Source: Chara braunii | Taxonomy: Eukaryota > Streptophyta > Charophyceae > Charales > Characeae | Direction of reading: 5' to 3' | DNA: 54,927 nucleotides | NCBI GenBank assembly: GCA_003427395.1 | Contig: BFEA01000113.1 | Coordinates: 1,688,196 to 1,743,122 of the forward strand | Shown here: positions 1 through 9,939 of the stretch, piece by piece | Position numbering within the stretch: position 1 is the stretch's first letter | Layout of the letters: each line of letters starts with the position of its first letter | Translations under genes and position numbers: made by a program | Notes under the pieces: model-generated | Told to the model about the DNA's origin: nothing | Seen by the model: only the letters and a program-made list of their open reading frames with translations | The model's database searches: none

Positions 1-1152
1 ATGTATGCAGCGGAAGTCTGATAAATGGACTGACTCACATAGACTGACTCACACAGATATCACTCCACACACAAACAATCGTGAGATGGTGGGGTCTGAG
101 CCATTCATAGACGATGCTCAGGCCCCGTACACNCATACACGGATGAAGGTGGGAGGAGAGACGAAGGAGGTGGGAGATATAGGCAAACGCCAGATGTCAC
201 CGAGATAGAAACCAGTAGGTCACCGATATGGTAGTCCAAAATGTCACCGAACAAGATCAAAAGGTTGTGGACAATGAGTCACCAATGTCGGAGATACAGA
301 GTCCTAATGTAGCCGGTGTCCAATCTGTGATGCTGCTGAGTATCAACCCCAACCATCTCCAAGTCTCGAATCCGGTAAGTACCACAGCCTCTTACCACCG
401 AAGTCCAACACTGATCTCTGTCCAACTAGTGTCAAGTATCCAGTCTGAAGAAGAAGAAGAAGAAGAAGAAGAAGGAGAAGAGATGGCAGAGGAGGAGGAG
501 GTGAGGAGGAGAGAGCCTGGGGCCGTGGAGGGAGGAGAAGACCCCCTCGCCTCCTGGTACCTCGCGGTGCTGCAGTCCAACTGCAGGTCGCGGCTATGGC
601 CGCCGTGCTGCGGGTGGCTGCTGCCTCGCTCCTTGCTCACTGCCGCTGCTGCGCTAGCTCACGCTGCTGCTGCTGCTCCGTGCTGCGCTAAGAATAGCGC
701 TGGCGCTGCTCCTGCTGCTGAACCGACACGACTGGCGCTCGAGCAGCGTCCCAGTGTTCGATGCCTCGGAATGAGGCCGGACTGGTCTTTAGTACCGGTG
801 GGCAGGAGGCCGGCCTCAATGCTGCGAGGCCTGGCCGTGACCTGAACCGTCGAGATCGTCGGTTCAGATCACACCGGCGGGCGGCAGCCTCAAGAGCGCC
901 GCCAGGCCCAAACGGTAATGTCGTTTGGGCCTGCCCGTCGGGTCTGGTCCAAAGATGNACACCGGCGGGCGGCAGCCTCAAGAGCGCCGCCAGGCCCAAA
1001 CGGTAATGTCGTTTGGGCCTGCCCGTCGGGTCTGGTCCAAAGATGCGGCCTTTTGGCCTGCTGTACCCCAAGTCTGGGCCTTTAGGCCCTACTGTGTCCC
1101 TCTGGCCCTAAGTCGGGTCCGGCAGGACCCGTGTGGCGTCGAAGATGTAACA
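1..1152 (-). repeat. Gypsy-1 3' LTR, cut by the window edge
   Basis: This stretch matches 7887-9041 almost throughout. Its inner end reads ATGTAACA on the plus strand, i.e. TGTTACAT on the element strand, giving the expected TG start of an LTR. A polypurine tract abuts it. About 65 bp of the LTR lie outside the window, judging from the other copy. It holds a GAA-rich stretch (about 448-490), GC-rich sequence, and an 87-bp duplication split by one N. The 205-codon open frame at 228-845 is LTR sequence and its GAA run, not a gene. Confidence 0.9.
871..1046. repeat. 87-bp direct duplication split by a single N (left LTR)
   Basis: Positions 871-957 and 959-1045 are identical over 87 bp, separated by one N at 958. 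The same arrangement recurs in the other LTR. See the finding on assembly artefacts. Confidence 0.9.
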
Positions 1153-1166
1153 CACTCCCCCTCTTA
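1153..1166 (-). promoter_or_regulatory. Polypurine tract of Gypsy-1
   Basis: On the minus strand this reads AAGAGGGGGAGTG immediately before the TGTTACAT start of the 3' LTR. A purine run directly abutting the 3' LTR is the plus-strand primer site in Ty3/Gypsy elements. Its position fixes the LTR boundary at 1152. Confidence 0.85.
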
Positions 1167-1994
1167 AAAGACCGAGCTACCTGCGAGGGCGGAGTTGTCT
1201 GTCCGATACCGGGGCGGGTCGGGCGGGACGAGCTGCTTCCTTGGCAAGGCGTCGCTTCTCATAGTCGGCGAAGATAAGGGGTGCAGAAGTCTACAAAAGT
1301 CTGCACTAGAGATCCACCGAGTGTCATCAGGCGCACATTGCTTGAATGTGACTTTGAACTGCATTGGCTTGTTGCCATACTTGCGGTGCGTGATGACTCG
1401 GTCCATTTCCTGATGTCCATCCATAGAAGGCGGATCCTGTGATCGACGGCCGGGAAACTCGTCGGCGGAAGGTGGCGTGTAGATGGCCAGCTTTGACGCG
1501 TGGAAGACCCGGTGCACTGGAAGGTGCGGAGGAATGTTGACCACAAAGGAAGGACCTGCGGGGTCGTCTCCAATGACAGAAGTGACTTCCCATGGTCCGA
1601 ACCATTTCGGAAGGAGTTTGCGCGAAACGTCCTGCTCGAGCGCAAATTCCTCGGAGAGGATCCAAACAAGGTCTCCCTCGCAGAAAGGACATGGAAGTCG
1701 ACGTCGGTTAGCTTGCTGCTGCATGCGGATTTGAGCCTTTTGCATATTCGCGCGGGCTTTGATCAGCAAGTCCCGGTACTTCCGAACGGAAGCGGGAGAG
1801 CAAGAGACGTCTATGTCGGCGGTCTGTGGCAGAAGGAGATCAGCGAAGATCCGTGCTTTCTCTCCACCATGATGTAGCTCGAATGGTGTGACGCAGATCG
1901 TCGGATGCACCGAAGTGTTGTAGGCAAACTCAATGTTGGGAAGCCGGTCAACCAAATCTTTATGGTCGGGACGGATGAGCGTACGCAACATCAT
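1164..1994 (-). pseudogene. Gypsy-1 integrase C-terminal part with chromodomain-like end
   Basis: A 276-codon open frame begins just after the integrase core. It opens with the conserved segment LPNIEFAYNTSVHPT, followed by TPFELHHG, typical of the end of the Ty3/Gypsy integrase core. The region around LPKWFGPWEV fits the GPY/F-type C-terminal domain. The end, MDRVITHRKYG to DDTRWISSADF, has the spacing of a chromodomain, a module that directs chromoviruses to chromatin marks. The upstream frame is in phase and separated only by a TAG stop at about 2005, so the start is a relic of a longer polyprotein. Confidence 0.85.
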
Positions 1995-2003
1995 CTGAGC
2001 GGT

Positions 2004-2312
2004 CTAGTGTGCTCGCTCCGTCTGGCCATCCGGCTGCAGGTGCCGAGCTGAGCTCGGCTTCATTGTCCTACCGGACTCAGCCATAAGGGAAGTCCAAAAG
2101 GCCGACATGAAGCGAGTATCTCGGTCGCTCACTATATCTTCCGAAACACCCTGGTTGGTAATCCAACCGATGTGCAAGAGTCGTGCGAGCTCAGGTGCTG
2201 CAGCATGATACTTGCAAGGAAGGAAGCGAGCATACTTGCTCAAACGGTCAACGACCGTGAGAATACCGTCATGGCCGAGGCGATCAGGGGGGAACGGGCT
2301 TGTCACGTCCAT
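2004..2312 (-). pseudogene. Gypsy-1 integrase core fragment
   Basis: This carries the first two acidic residues of the integrase DDE core: the D in MDVTSPFP and the D in VSDRDTRFMSAFW. It reaches the DGQTERAH motif, which carries the catalytic E. The frame then ends at TAG, although the next bases continue the same frame into TAQMMLRTLI. All three catalytic residues are therefore visible, but the reading frame is interrupted at the end of the core. A frameshift separates it from the zinc-binding part upstream. Confidence 0.85.
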
Positions 2313-2854
2313 AGCAATGGAGAGGCGCGGTGCGCCGGTGCCCGAGGAATCAGCAACGGTTTGAGTTCGCCGAAGGGGACTCGAGATCGACCCTTGTTAC
2401 GGTGGCAAACTGTACATGACTCAATGTACCTCGTGACGTCATGAAGGACGTCAGGCCAGTGAAAACGCTGGCGGAGGCGTGCTAATGTGCAGTTTACGCC
2501 AAGGTGTGTCGAAAGTCGTGCGTCGTGGAATTCGCCGAGAAGACGAGTCCGTAAGATGTGATCTTGGGGCACAACTAACAAGTCCTTTCCTCTCGTGTAT
2601 AGGAAGAGGAACCCGTCGGAAATCCAATAATGGCTAGTCGGCGGTTGATCCAATGAAAGCTCCACGTAAAGCGTAGAGTAAGTCGGATCGGACTTGTAGC
2701 CTTTGACAAAATGCGGTTGCAGATCGTCATCGAGGTCGAATGTCGTGGTCACAATGGCACAAAAATCAGGCCGTCGTGAGAGGGCGTCCGCAGCTCGATT
2801 GGCGGGACCGGGAATGTGGCACGGGTCAAAGTCGAACTGGTCGATGTAATACAT
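2303..2854 (-). pseudogene. Gypsy-1 RNase H end and integrase zinc-binding domain
   Basis: It begins with YIDQFDFDPCHIPGP and NRAADALSRR, the conserved tail of the Ty3/Gypsy RNase H region. Further on, HDARLSTHLGV plus CTVCHRNKG gives the HHCC zinc-binding motif at the start of integrase. The frame is directly preceded by the stop of the RT frame, and most of RNase H is missing between them. Confidence 0.85.
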
Positions 2855-3967
2855 TCATCGACCGTATCCCGAAGCGTCCGTAGTCACTTGGGTAGGAAGG
2901 ATGGGGTCGTATATACGGAGGGCAGGTGCGGCTTGCATCGCTGCCTTCAACGTAGTGAACGCGCCACGGGCTGCGTCGTCGAACTCGAAGGGCACCTTCG
3001 GGGATTGAAGTCTCGACAAAGGAGCGGCCACTTTCGAGTATGACTCGACGAATCGCTGATAATATCCAACCAAACCCATGAAAAAGTGTACATCCGTCGT
3101 GCAACGGGGTTCCGGCCAATCCACGATGGCTTGGATCTTGTCCGCTAAGGGACGAATGCCTTTCGGCGTGACATAGTGGCCCAAGTATTCAAGCTCCTGC
3201 TTGGCGAACTCGCACTTGTCGAGGTTCGCGTTGTACTTGGCCAGTCGCAAACGATCCAAAACAGCGTGAAGGTGTACGATGTGCTCGTCCAATGTCCTAC
3301 TATAGACCAAGATGTCATCGAGGTAGATGAGGACACTGCGGTCGAGCAAGTCGCGAAACTCAGTCGTCATAGCTGCTTGGAAAGTCACGGGGGCATTGGT
3401 GAGCCCAAATGGCATGACAACCCACTCAAAGTGCCCGTACCGCGTCTTGAACGCGGTTTTGTACCGATCTTGAGGCTGGATTTCAATCTGGTGGTAACCT
3501 AACTTCAAGTCCAACTTCGAGAAGTACGTGGCGCCGCCTAACCGCTCAAGGAGATCATCAATCCGAGGGAGAGGGCCGGCGTTCTTTACGGTTTGTGCGT
3601 TAAGTTTGCGATAGTCGATGCATAACCGTAGATCTTTGTTCTTCTTCCGGACGAAGAGAACAGGGGCACCGTAAGGCGAACAACTAGGGCGAATCCAGCC
3701 CTTGTCAAGGAGGTCGTCGAGTTGTGCGCGAAGCACCTCGAGTTCCTCTTCGCTCATGCGGTAAATGCATCCACGCGGAGGGACGGCGCCAGTCTCGAGA
3801 GTGATCCCGTGAGGTATGGGCCGATCCGGAACCGTTCCGGTGGGAGCCTCGAAGACGTCTCTATACTTGTCCAAGAGGTGAGAAATGTGTGGGTCCGGCG
3901 GACGCGGCTGGTCTGTCCGGCGAGGGGAGAGCATGCAAGAATAGAAGGCCCATCTCCTCGACGTCAT
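2855..3967 (-). pseudogene. Gypsy-1 reverse transcriptase
   Basis: This frame covers the RT domain. GWIRPSCSPYGAPVLFV, CIDYRKLNAQT, YFSKLDLKLGYHQI and MPFGLTNAP are standard Ty3/Gypsy RT blocks. The catalytic YLDD lies near residue 215 (IYLDDILVYS), so the RT active site is intact. The frame ends at TTDASGYGR*, just after the first acidic residue of RNase H. It overlaps the protease frame slightly in another phase (3861-3967), which I read as a frameshift in decay, not programmed frameshifting. Confidence 0.93.
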
Positions 3968-5003
3968 TCCGAGCTATGGCGTTGCGAATTCTCGTAACAG
4001 AAACCACGTGACAAGCAATCGAAGTGTGAGGGGTCGCGACCGTACATGGGACTAACACTCCGTTCCGATCACGGATGTGAACGGTCCGGTCGTGGAATTG
4101 CACTGGATGATCGGCGCTACGCAACCAAGACATGCCTAGAATCATGTCGAACTTGGTGTCGAGGATGTCAAAAGACACCAGCTCGCACGCAAGTGGCGCA
4201 AAGTATACTGGAACGCCGTCGACGCATCGGTCAATTGACTTTTGCGTGCGGCCGTCCGCGAGTGTAACTTGCGTAGGTTGCGTCTTCCTTCGAACGCGCG
4301 GGCCAAGNCCTGCGCGGGCCATAAAGGCTTGGCTCATAAAGTTGCGAGACGCTCCGCAATCAATCAAGCCACTACAGGTTGCCTTCCCGATTTGAATGCA
4401 GATATAGAGCAAAGGAGCGTCGGTTTCGGCGTACCTTTGGGTGGCGTACTCGCGGTCAATCTTCACAAGATAGGAGCGGAGATCGACAACCGCTACCCCG
4501 TCGTCCGTCAACGGAGCTGGTACTGTAGTGTGCAAATAGGAGTGTAGATTTGCCATTAAGGCGTTGCAATGCGGCCTTGGCAAGGTTCCGGTTGAGGGTA
4601 GAGGCATCCAAGCGAAGTCCTCTTTCGTGAGCGGGTCAAGCTCCTCAAGTCTTGACCACGCCGCCGAGTCCTTGGAAATCAGTGGCGAGCTGACCGGATC
4701 ACTTGCCGACGGTGTACAGGCTGTGCATACGCAATCTAAGTGCACGTGGCTCGGCTGGTCTAGTGGTGGTACCAACTGGGCGGCATAATCCTCGTACGTA
4801 GCACGAGAATCAGCGACTAACGCATGNTNCCCGGTAGTGACATCGATTGCTAGCAAGGCAACCGGTTCCGGCGGAGTGAGGAGAGACGTCGCCTCTCTCC
4901 TTGCGCAACTCAGTTTCCCGAGTTTGCTGGACGGGGTACGCGTGCCTTGCCCTTTTCGGGGCATTGTGCGGTCAAGTGAGTGACACCATTGCACCAAAGG
5001 CAA
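3861..5003 (-). pseudogene. Gypsy-1 aspartic protease region
   Basis: A ~380-codon frame holds the retroelement protease. The active-site block reads GLIDCGASRNFMS where DSG or DTG is usual; the later block FDMILGMSWL is the second conserved protease motif. Ambiguous bases at 4308, 4827 and 4829 fall in this frame. The first residues re-read the zinc-knuckle region in a shifted phase, so the true start is within the polyprotein. Confidence 0.85.
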
Positions 5004-5254
5004 TATCCGTACCGTTGACGAAGGTCATATACTTCCTTGGTTATCTTGTATGTCGTCCATGGTTGCTGCCCAGTTCCTGTCGATGTCGTCGCGTCTGTTG
5101 CCTTGTTCTTTCGAACTCTCTTGGGACGCTTCGGCGGGAGCGCTGCAAGAACTCCTCCATCACCCGAGGATGCTGCTGCAGCGTGGAGATCGACTGATTG
5201 ATCAGGAATCACGGCATTGCTATGTGCCGATCGTTGATAGCCCTGCTTAGCCAC
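4910..5254 (-). pseudogene. Gypsy-1 nucleocapsid zinc-knuckle segment
   Basis: The frame contains CLWCNGVTHLTAQC, a CX2CX4HX4C zinc knuckle that binds the element RNA in Gag nucleocapsid. A basic patch (KRPKRVRKNK) precedes it. The 5260-5410 stretch upstream still encodes gag-like sequence in this phase, so a frameshift near 5390-5415 split it from the main gag frame. Confidence 0.8.
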
Positions 5255-5414
5255 ATAGTGCGGTTGGGACTGTTTCTCGTTAGCGGCCTTGTCGTCCGTC
5301 TGGATGACTAGGTTCGCACGATCCAGAATAGCCTGGAATGAGGTATAATCGTACTTGTTGCCGAGTGCTGACCACAGTCCTGCGCACGATCACGAAAAAA
5401 CCTCGGATCGTTGG

Positions 5415-6575
5415 TTAGGAAAACTCAAAATCAAAGCCTGGCGTGGTCACTATCTTTTGCCACTTGATTGTCCAGTCTCGAGTTGGCATGCTTCCTTGTG
5501 AGATGGTGTACACCTCGTTCATGGCCGCCTTCACGACGTTGCGGACCATGAATCGAGTGAACCATAGTTGCTCGAACTCCTTCCACGCAATGTGCGTGTG
5601 GAGTTCGGCGATGGTGCATTGCTTGGTGGCCGCAAGGTGGTTCAACCATGCCTGTGCTCCTCGAATCAGTTGTAGGTAGAGCGCCTTCAACATGTCTTCA
5701 GTCGGGACAGTGCGGCAGGATGCTTCCATGAGGAAGCCTTGCCACCATGTCAAGGCGTCTGTCTTGTTGTAGTCGTCGAACTTGCTGATGTGGAAGTGCG
5801 GCATCTTGTAGTTCTTTGTAGCGGCGTCCGGTCTTGTCTGCAGCTTGGCGATGTCCGTCTTGATGGCGGCCACCGTGCTGCTGATCGTGTCCGTACCAGT
5901 GAAAGCACCTAGGTCGCCAATGAGATTGACGACATGGTCGATGCGCCCGTTGAGCTGCTTCGTCGTGTCTGTCGTGCAGCCTGGCGCCGCTTGGGAAGGC
6001 CTTGCCTCCAGAGTAGCAATGCGGGCGTCCATCTGTTTCAGCTGCGAATCCACGACCTTAACGGCTGCTGCAAGCGTCTTCACGTTATGGGTGAGTTCGT
6101 TTTGTATTTGCTGTGTAGATCTGGAATGAAGTTCCCCCATGGTGCTGTTCCAGATGACGGCACGCATTGTATTGAGTAGAATGTCTGCCAGGTTTTGTCT
6201 CTCCTGTTGTACTGTCGTTGGCTCGGCGCCTGCTACGGGGACATAACGCATCCCGTTGAGTACCGTTGTCCACTGATCATGTTGAGAGATCAGAAGCTCG
6301 GCACTGTTGGCATTGAGTTGGTCGGTCGCCAACTGCGCCGCCTCAGCTTGTTGCTGGGCGCGGGCTGTAGCTGCTGCTGCTAGCCTTTGTTTGTCTGCTT
6401 CGGCAGCATCTTGTCGTTCCTTGGCAAGGGTTAGTGCGGCCGTATAGGTCTGCACTCTCTGAATGTAGTCCGCGATGGGCTCACTCGGCCCTTGAGCAGG
6501 ACAGACCGGCAATGGTTCGACATTGCTAGATGTCGACGTCTCGGATGACGTCCCGCTGTTCTGCGTGTTCGCCAT
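5415..6575 (-). pseudogene. Gypsy-1 Gag
   Basis: A 386-codon frame is in the gag position, between leader and pol. The first ~250 residues are rich in Ala, Gln and Thr with heptad-like stretches (about 60-100 and 170-200) that could form coiled coils. The C-terminal third has the retrotransposon-gag pattern: DALTWWQGF, then a helix-rich part with WLNHLA and WKEFEQLWFTRF. The start MANTQNSGTS is the first ATG after the leader and is plausible. The frame stops at EFS*, while the other phase continues the expected sequence. Confidence 0.85.
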
Positions 6576-6599
6576 CTGAGTGCTGGTCTGTGGCTGCTG

Positions 6600-7799
6600 T
6601 CAAACTGCAGTTTGCTGTTGCTGTTGGCGATTTGCGATCCTTCTGCTGTGTCGTGGCTGCTGTGTCGTGGCTGCTGTTCGGTGGCTTGCCCTGCTGGCAT
6701 CAGTGAACTGTTGTTGAAGGCTGGCTCGTCTGAATGGTCGCAGAACAGTGAAAGGGAGAGGGTGGGTACAGGGGTAGAATAGATCAGGCAATTCACATAC
6801 AAACCCTGTCCCAATGATGGACTTATACACCTAATCAAAACAGAAAAAGATAAATTTTCCCTGAAAATAACTTAAATTTCGTAATAAGAGAATAATAACG
6901 AATTAATAATCAATAAAATTAAATTAATGATTAATAATGAATTAATATTTCTTATAATAATCAATAACCAATAATTGCAATAATGGTCATTAATGAATTT
7001 TAAGTTGTAAGGATTAGGTATCCGTTGAGATCCTCTATTGTTCGGGAGTTCACCGTTTGATGAGTGAACGACCCGGAAGTTGCAATTCTAAGGGAACGAT
7101 TCCGAAGTGTGCCAATTTTTTTTCGGGAAATCAGGGGAAAAAAAACACTCGAATTGTCGAGAAACGTGAAATTTCAGGAATTTCAACCCACAAAATCCGT
7201 TTTTAAAGGCCTAAGTCCGTTTTCGGAATTTTTCAAACTAGGGGGGGGAAAAAAATTCGCGAAAATTTCGGAGTCCAACCCTAATTTTCCGCGATTCCGT
7301 GGAATTTTCGGTATTACGGTTCCAAAACCTTCGAATTTCCCAATTTGAACAAAACCGAAATCTATCGTAACCCTAATTTCCAATACCGAAATAAAACGGA
7401 AATTCCGATTGAGAAAAACGAAATACAGGATTTAAAATAAAATGCCAAAATTAAAAATGGAATGCCGAATTGAAAATCAGAATGCCGAACTAAACAGAAT
7501 ACTGCTTTAAACCTAATAACGCATTAGCATTAGAAATCCGAAATAAACAGAATATCGGATTAACTAGAATACCAATTAATCGGAACCCGAATAAAACAGA
7601 ATACCGGATTAAAATAGAGATCTGAATTGAAAGTCCGAATACCGAATTGAACCGGAATGCGGAATTAAACAGAATACCGAAAAAAGAAAAATAAATTTGC
7701 AACTTTGAATCTCGATAGTAATACAGAGCTGATTTGGAGGATCGAAGAAGCAATCTATTCCTAAATCAGACTTACCTGGTGAGCAGATCCATCGTTTGG
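6600..7799 (-). other. Gypsy-1 5' leader, AT-rich
   Basis: This is the untranslated stretch between the primer binding site and gag. The 6840-7000 part is extremely AT-rich. The 7380-7690 part repeats short units around 'gaataccgaattaa', a degenerate ~20-30-bp repeat. I see no convincing coding sequence; open frames here are low-complexity. Confidence 0.6.
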
Positions 7800-7814
7800 T
7801 CTGCTCCGATACCA
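7800..7814 (-). promoter_or_regulatory. Gypsy-1 primer binding site (tRNA-iMet-like)
   Basis: On the minus strand it reads TGGTATCGGAGCAGA, next to the 5' LTR. Plant retroelements primed by initiator tRNA-Met usually have TGGTATCAGAGC; here one A is replaced by G. Gypsy-2 carries the same variant at 26731-26745. Confidence 0.85.
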
Positions 7815-7821
7815 AAACTAT

Positions 7822-9041
7822 TGCATACTCGTGAATACTTCAACGATTATGGGGCAGAACAAAAGATCAACCAATATAGGATGAGCATGTATGCATCGGA
7901 AGTCTGATAAATGGATTGACTCACATAGACCGACTCACACAGATATCACTCCACACACAAACAATCGTGAGATGGTGGGGTCTGAGTCATTCATAGACGA
8001 TGCTCAGGCCCCATACACGCATACACGGATGAAGGTGGGAGGAGAGACGAAGGAGGTGGAGATATAGGCAAACGCCAGATGTCACCGAGATAGAAACCAG
8101 TAGGTCACCGATATGGTAGTCCAAAATGTCACCGAACAAGATCAAAAGGTCGTGGACAATGAGTCACCAATGTTGGAGATACAGAGTCCTAATGTAGCCG
8201 GTGCCCAATCTGTGATGCTGCTGAGTATCAACCCCAACCATCTCCAAGTCTCTAATCCGGTAAGTACCACAGCCTCTTACCACCGAAGTCCAACACTGAT
8301 CTCTGTCCAACTAGTGTCAAGTATCCAGTCTGAAGAAGAAGAAGATGAAGTCTGAAGAAGAAGAAGAAGAAGAAGAAGTATGAAGAAGAAGGAGAAGAGA
8401 TGGCAGAGGAGGAGGAGGTGAGGAGGAGAGAGCCTGGGGTCGTGGAGGGAGGAGAAGACCCCCTCGCCTCCTGGTACCTCGCGGTGCTGCAGTCCAACTG
8501 CAGGTCGCGGCTATGGCCGTCGTGCTGCTGGTGGTTGCTGCCTTGCTCCTTGCTCACTGCCGCTGCTGCGCTAGCTCGCGCTGCTGCTGCTGCTCCGTGC
8601 TGCGCTAAGAATAGAGTTGGCGCTGCTCCTGCTGTTGAACCGACACGACTGGCGCTCGAGCAGCGTCCTAGTGTTCGATGCCTCAGAATGAGGCCGGACT
8701 GGTCTTTAGTACCGGTGGGCAGGAGGCCGGCCTCAATGCTGCGAGGCCTGGCCGTGACCTGAACCGTTGAGATCGTCGTTTCAGATCACACCGGCGGGCG
8801 GCAGCCTCAAGAGCGCCGCCAGGCCCAAACGGTAATGTCGTTTGGGCCTGCCCGTCGGGTCTGGTCCAAAGATGNACACCGGCGGGCGGCAGCCTCAAGA
8901 GCGCCGCCAGGCCCAAACGGTAATGTCGTTTGGGCCTGCCCGTCGGGTCTGGTCCAAAGATGCGGCCTTTCGGCCTGCTGTACCCCAAGTCTGGGCCTAA
9001 GTCGGGTCCGGTAGGACCCGTGTGGCGTCGAAGATGTAACA
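7822..9041 (-). repeat. Gypsy-1 5' LTR, complete
   Basis: It is about 1220 bp, starts TGCATACT and ends ATGTAACA on the plus strand, so it is bounded by TG and CA. The left end is set by the adjacent primer binding site after a 7-bp spacer. The right end is where similarity to the left LTR stops. Compared with the left LTR it has a longer GAA/GAT tract (8335-8396) and lacks ~35 bp around 8996. Confidence 0.87.
8788..8963. repeat. 87-bp direct duplication split by a single N (right LTR)
   Basis: Positions 8788-8874 and 8876-8962 are the same 87 bp around an N at 8875, at the same place as in the left LTR. Confidence 0.9.
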
Positions 9042-9129
9042 GGCCGGGTCTGGGTCCGGCGTAGCCATGATGATTTTCACTATCTGATAATCATTGGCAG
9101 TCTGAAAGTTCAAAAAATTTTTCTCATAG

Positions 9130-9822
9130 ACCCGTCCACCATAGCCAAGCACTTTCACACCTTCCACCTCCACCTCCTTTACCCATCCAACATAGCCAAG
9201 CACCTTCACACATTCTTCCACCTCCACCTCCTTCGCCCATCCACCATAGCCAAGCACGTTCACACCTTCTTCCTCCTCCACCTCCTTCACCCATCCACCA
9301 TAGCCAAGCACCTTCACACCTTCTTCCACTTCCACCTCCTTCGCCCATTCACCATTCCCAACCACCTTCACACCTTCTTCCACCTCCACCTCCTTCACCT
9401 ATCCACCATAGTCAGGCACCTTCACGCCTTCTTCCACCTCCACCTCCTTCACCCATCTACCATGGCCAAGCACCTTCACACCTTCTTCCACCTCCACCTC
9501 CTTCGCCCATCCGCCATAGCCAAGCACCTTCACACCTTCTTCCACCTGCACCTCCTTCACCCGTCCGCCGTGGCCAAGTACCTTCACACCTTCTTCCACC
9601 TCCAGCTCCTTCACCTATCCACCATAGCTAAGCACCTTCCCACCTTCTTTCACCTCCACCTCCTTCACCCATCAACCATAGCCAAGCACCTTCACACCCT
9701 CTTCCACCTCCACCTCCTTCACCCATCCACCATAGCCAAGCACCTTCACACCTTCTTCCACCTCCACCTCCTCCACCCATCCACCACAGCCGAGCATCTT
9801 CACATATTCTTTCACCCCCACT
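9130..9822. repeat. 54-bp minisatellite, about 13 copies
   Basis: Units of the form 'ccatagccaagcaccttcac' plus 'cttccacctccacctcct' repeat with a period of 54 bp, which is 18 codons. Because 54 is divisible by three, open frames persist: AKHLHTFFHLHLLHPSTI per unit on plus and WVKEVEVEEGVKVLGYGG on minus. The array starts ~90 bp after the Gypsy-1 LTR. Stops interrupt both strands and I see no gene around it, so I call it a minisatellite. Confidence 0.9.
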
Positions 9823-9891
9823 ACCACCAACTGATGCGGCGGTCCAAGGCATATAGGGCAGCAAAATAGGGGGTAAATTGGATAGGCTTAG

Positions 9892-9893
<2 letters not shown>

Positions 9894-9935
<42 letters not shown>
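9894..9935. repeat. (CT)n microsatellite
   Basis: An almost uninterrupted run of CT dinucleotides. Confidence 0.97.
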
Positions 9936-9938
<3 letters not shown>

Positions 9939-9939
9939 C

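Larger units (their letters stand above)
1..9041 (-). mobile_element. Gypsy-1: Ty3/Gypsy chromovirus-like LTR retrotransposon, degraded
   Basis: Two direct repeats (1-1152 and 7822-9041) flank a minus-strand gag-pol region. Reading the minus strand, the order is 5' LTR, primer binding site, leader, gag, zinc knuckle, protease, RT, RNase H remnant, integrase, chromodomain-like tail, polypurine tract, 3' LTR. This is the Ty3/Gypsy order, and the terminal chromodomain-like segment points to a chromovirus. The two LTRs remain very alike apart from a ~35-bp indel, GAA-repeat changes and scattered substitutions, so insertion was probably fairly recent. The coding part is split into at least seven frames and lacks the middle of RNase H, so this copy cannot be autonomous. 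The left LTR starts outside the window, so the target-site duplication cannot be checked. Confidence 0.93.

Noticed and set aside
228-845. 205-codon open frame, repeated at 8113-8762
   Set aside because: It lies inside the Gypsy-1 LTR, includes a GAA microsatellite, and is disrupted in the second copy.
3861-3967. Programmed frameshift between protease and RT of Gypsy-1
   Set aside because: The element has many other shifts and stops, and no slippery site or structure stands out.
9130-9822. Possible CRISPR-like array
   Set aside because: Units are contiguous with no unique spacers, and the genome is eukaryotic; it is a minisatellite.
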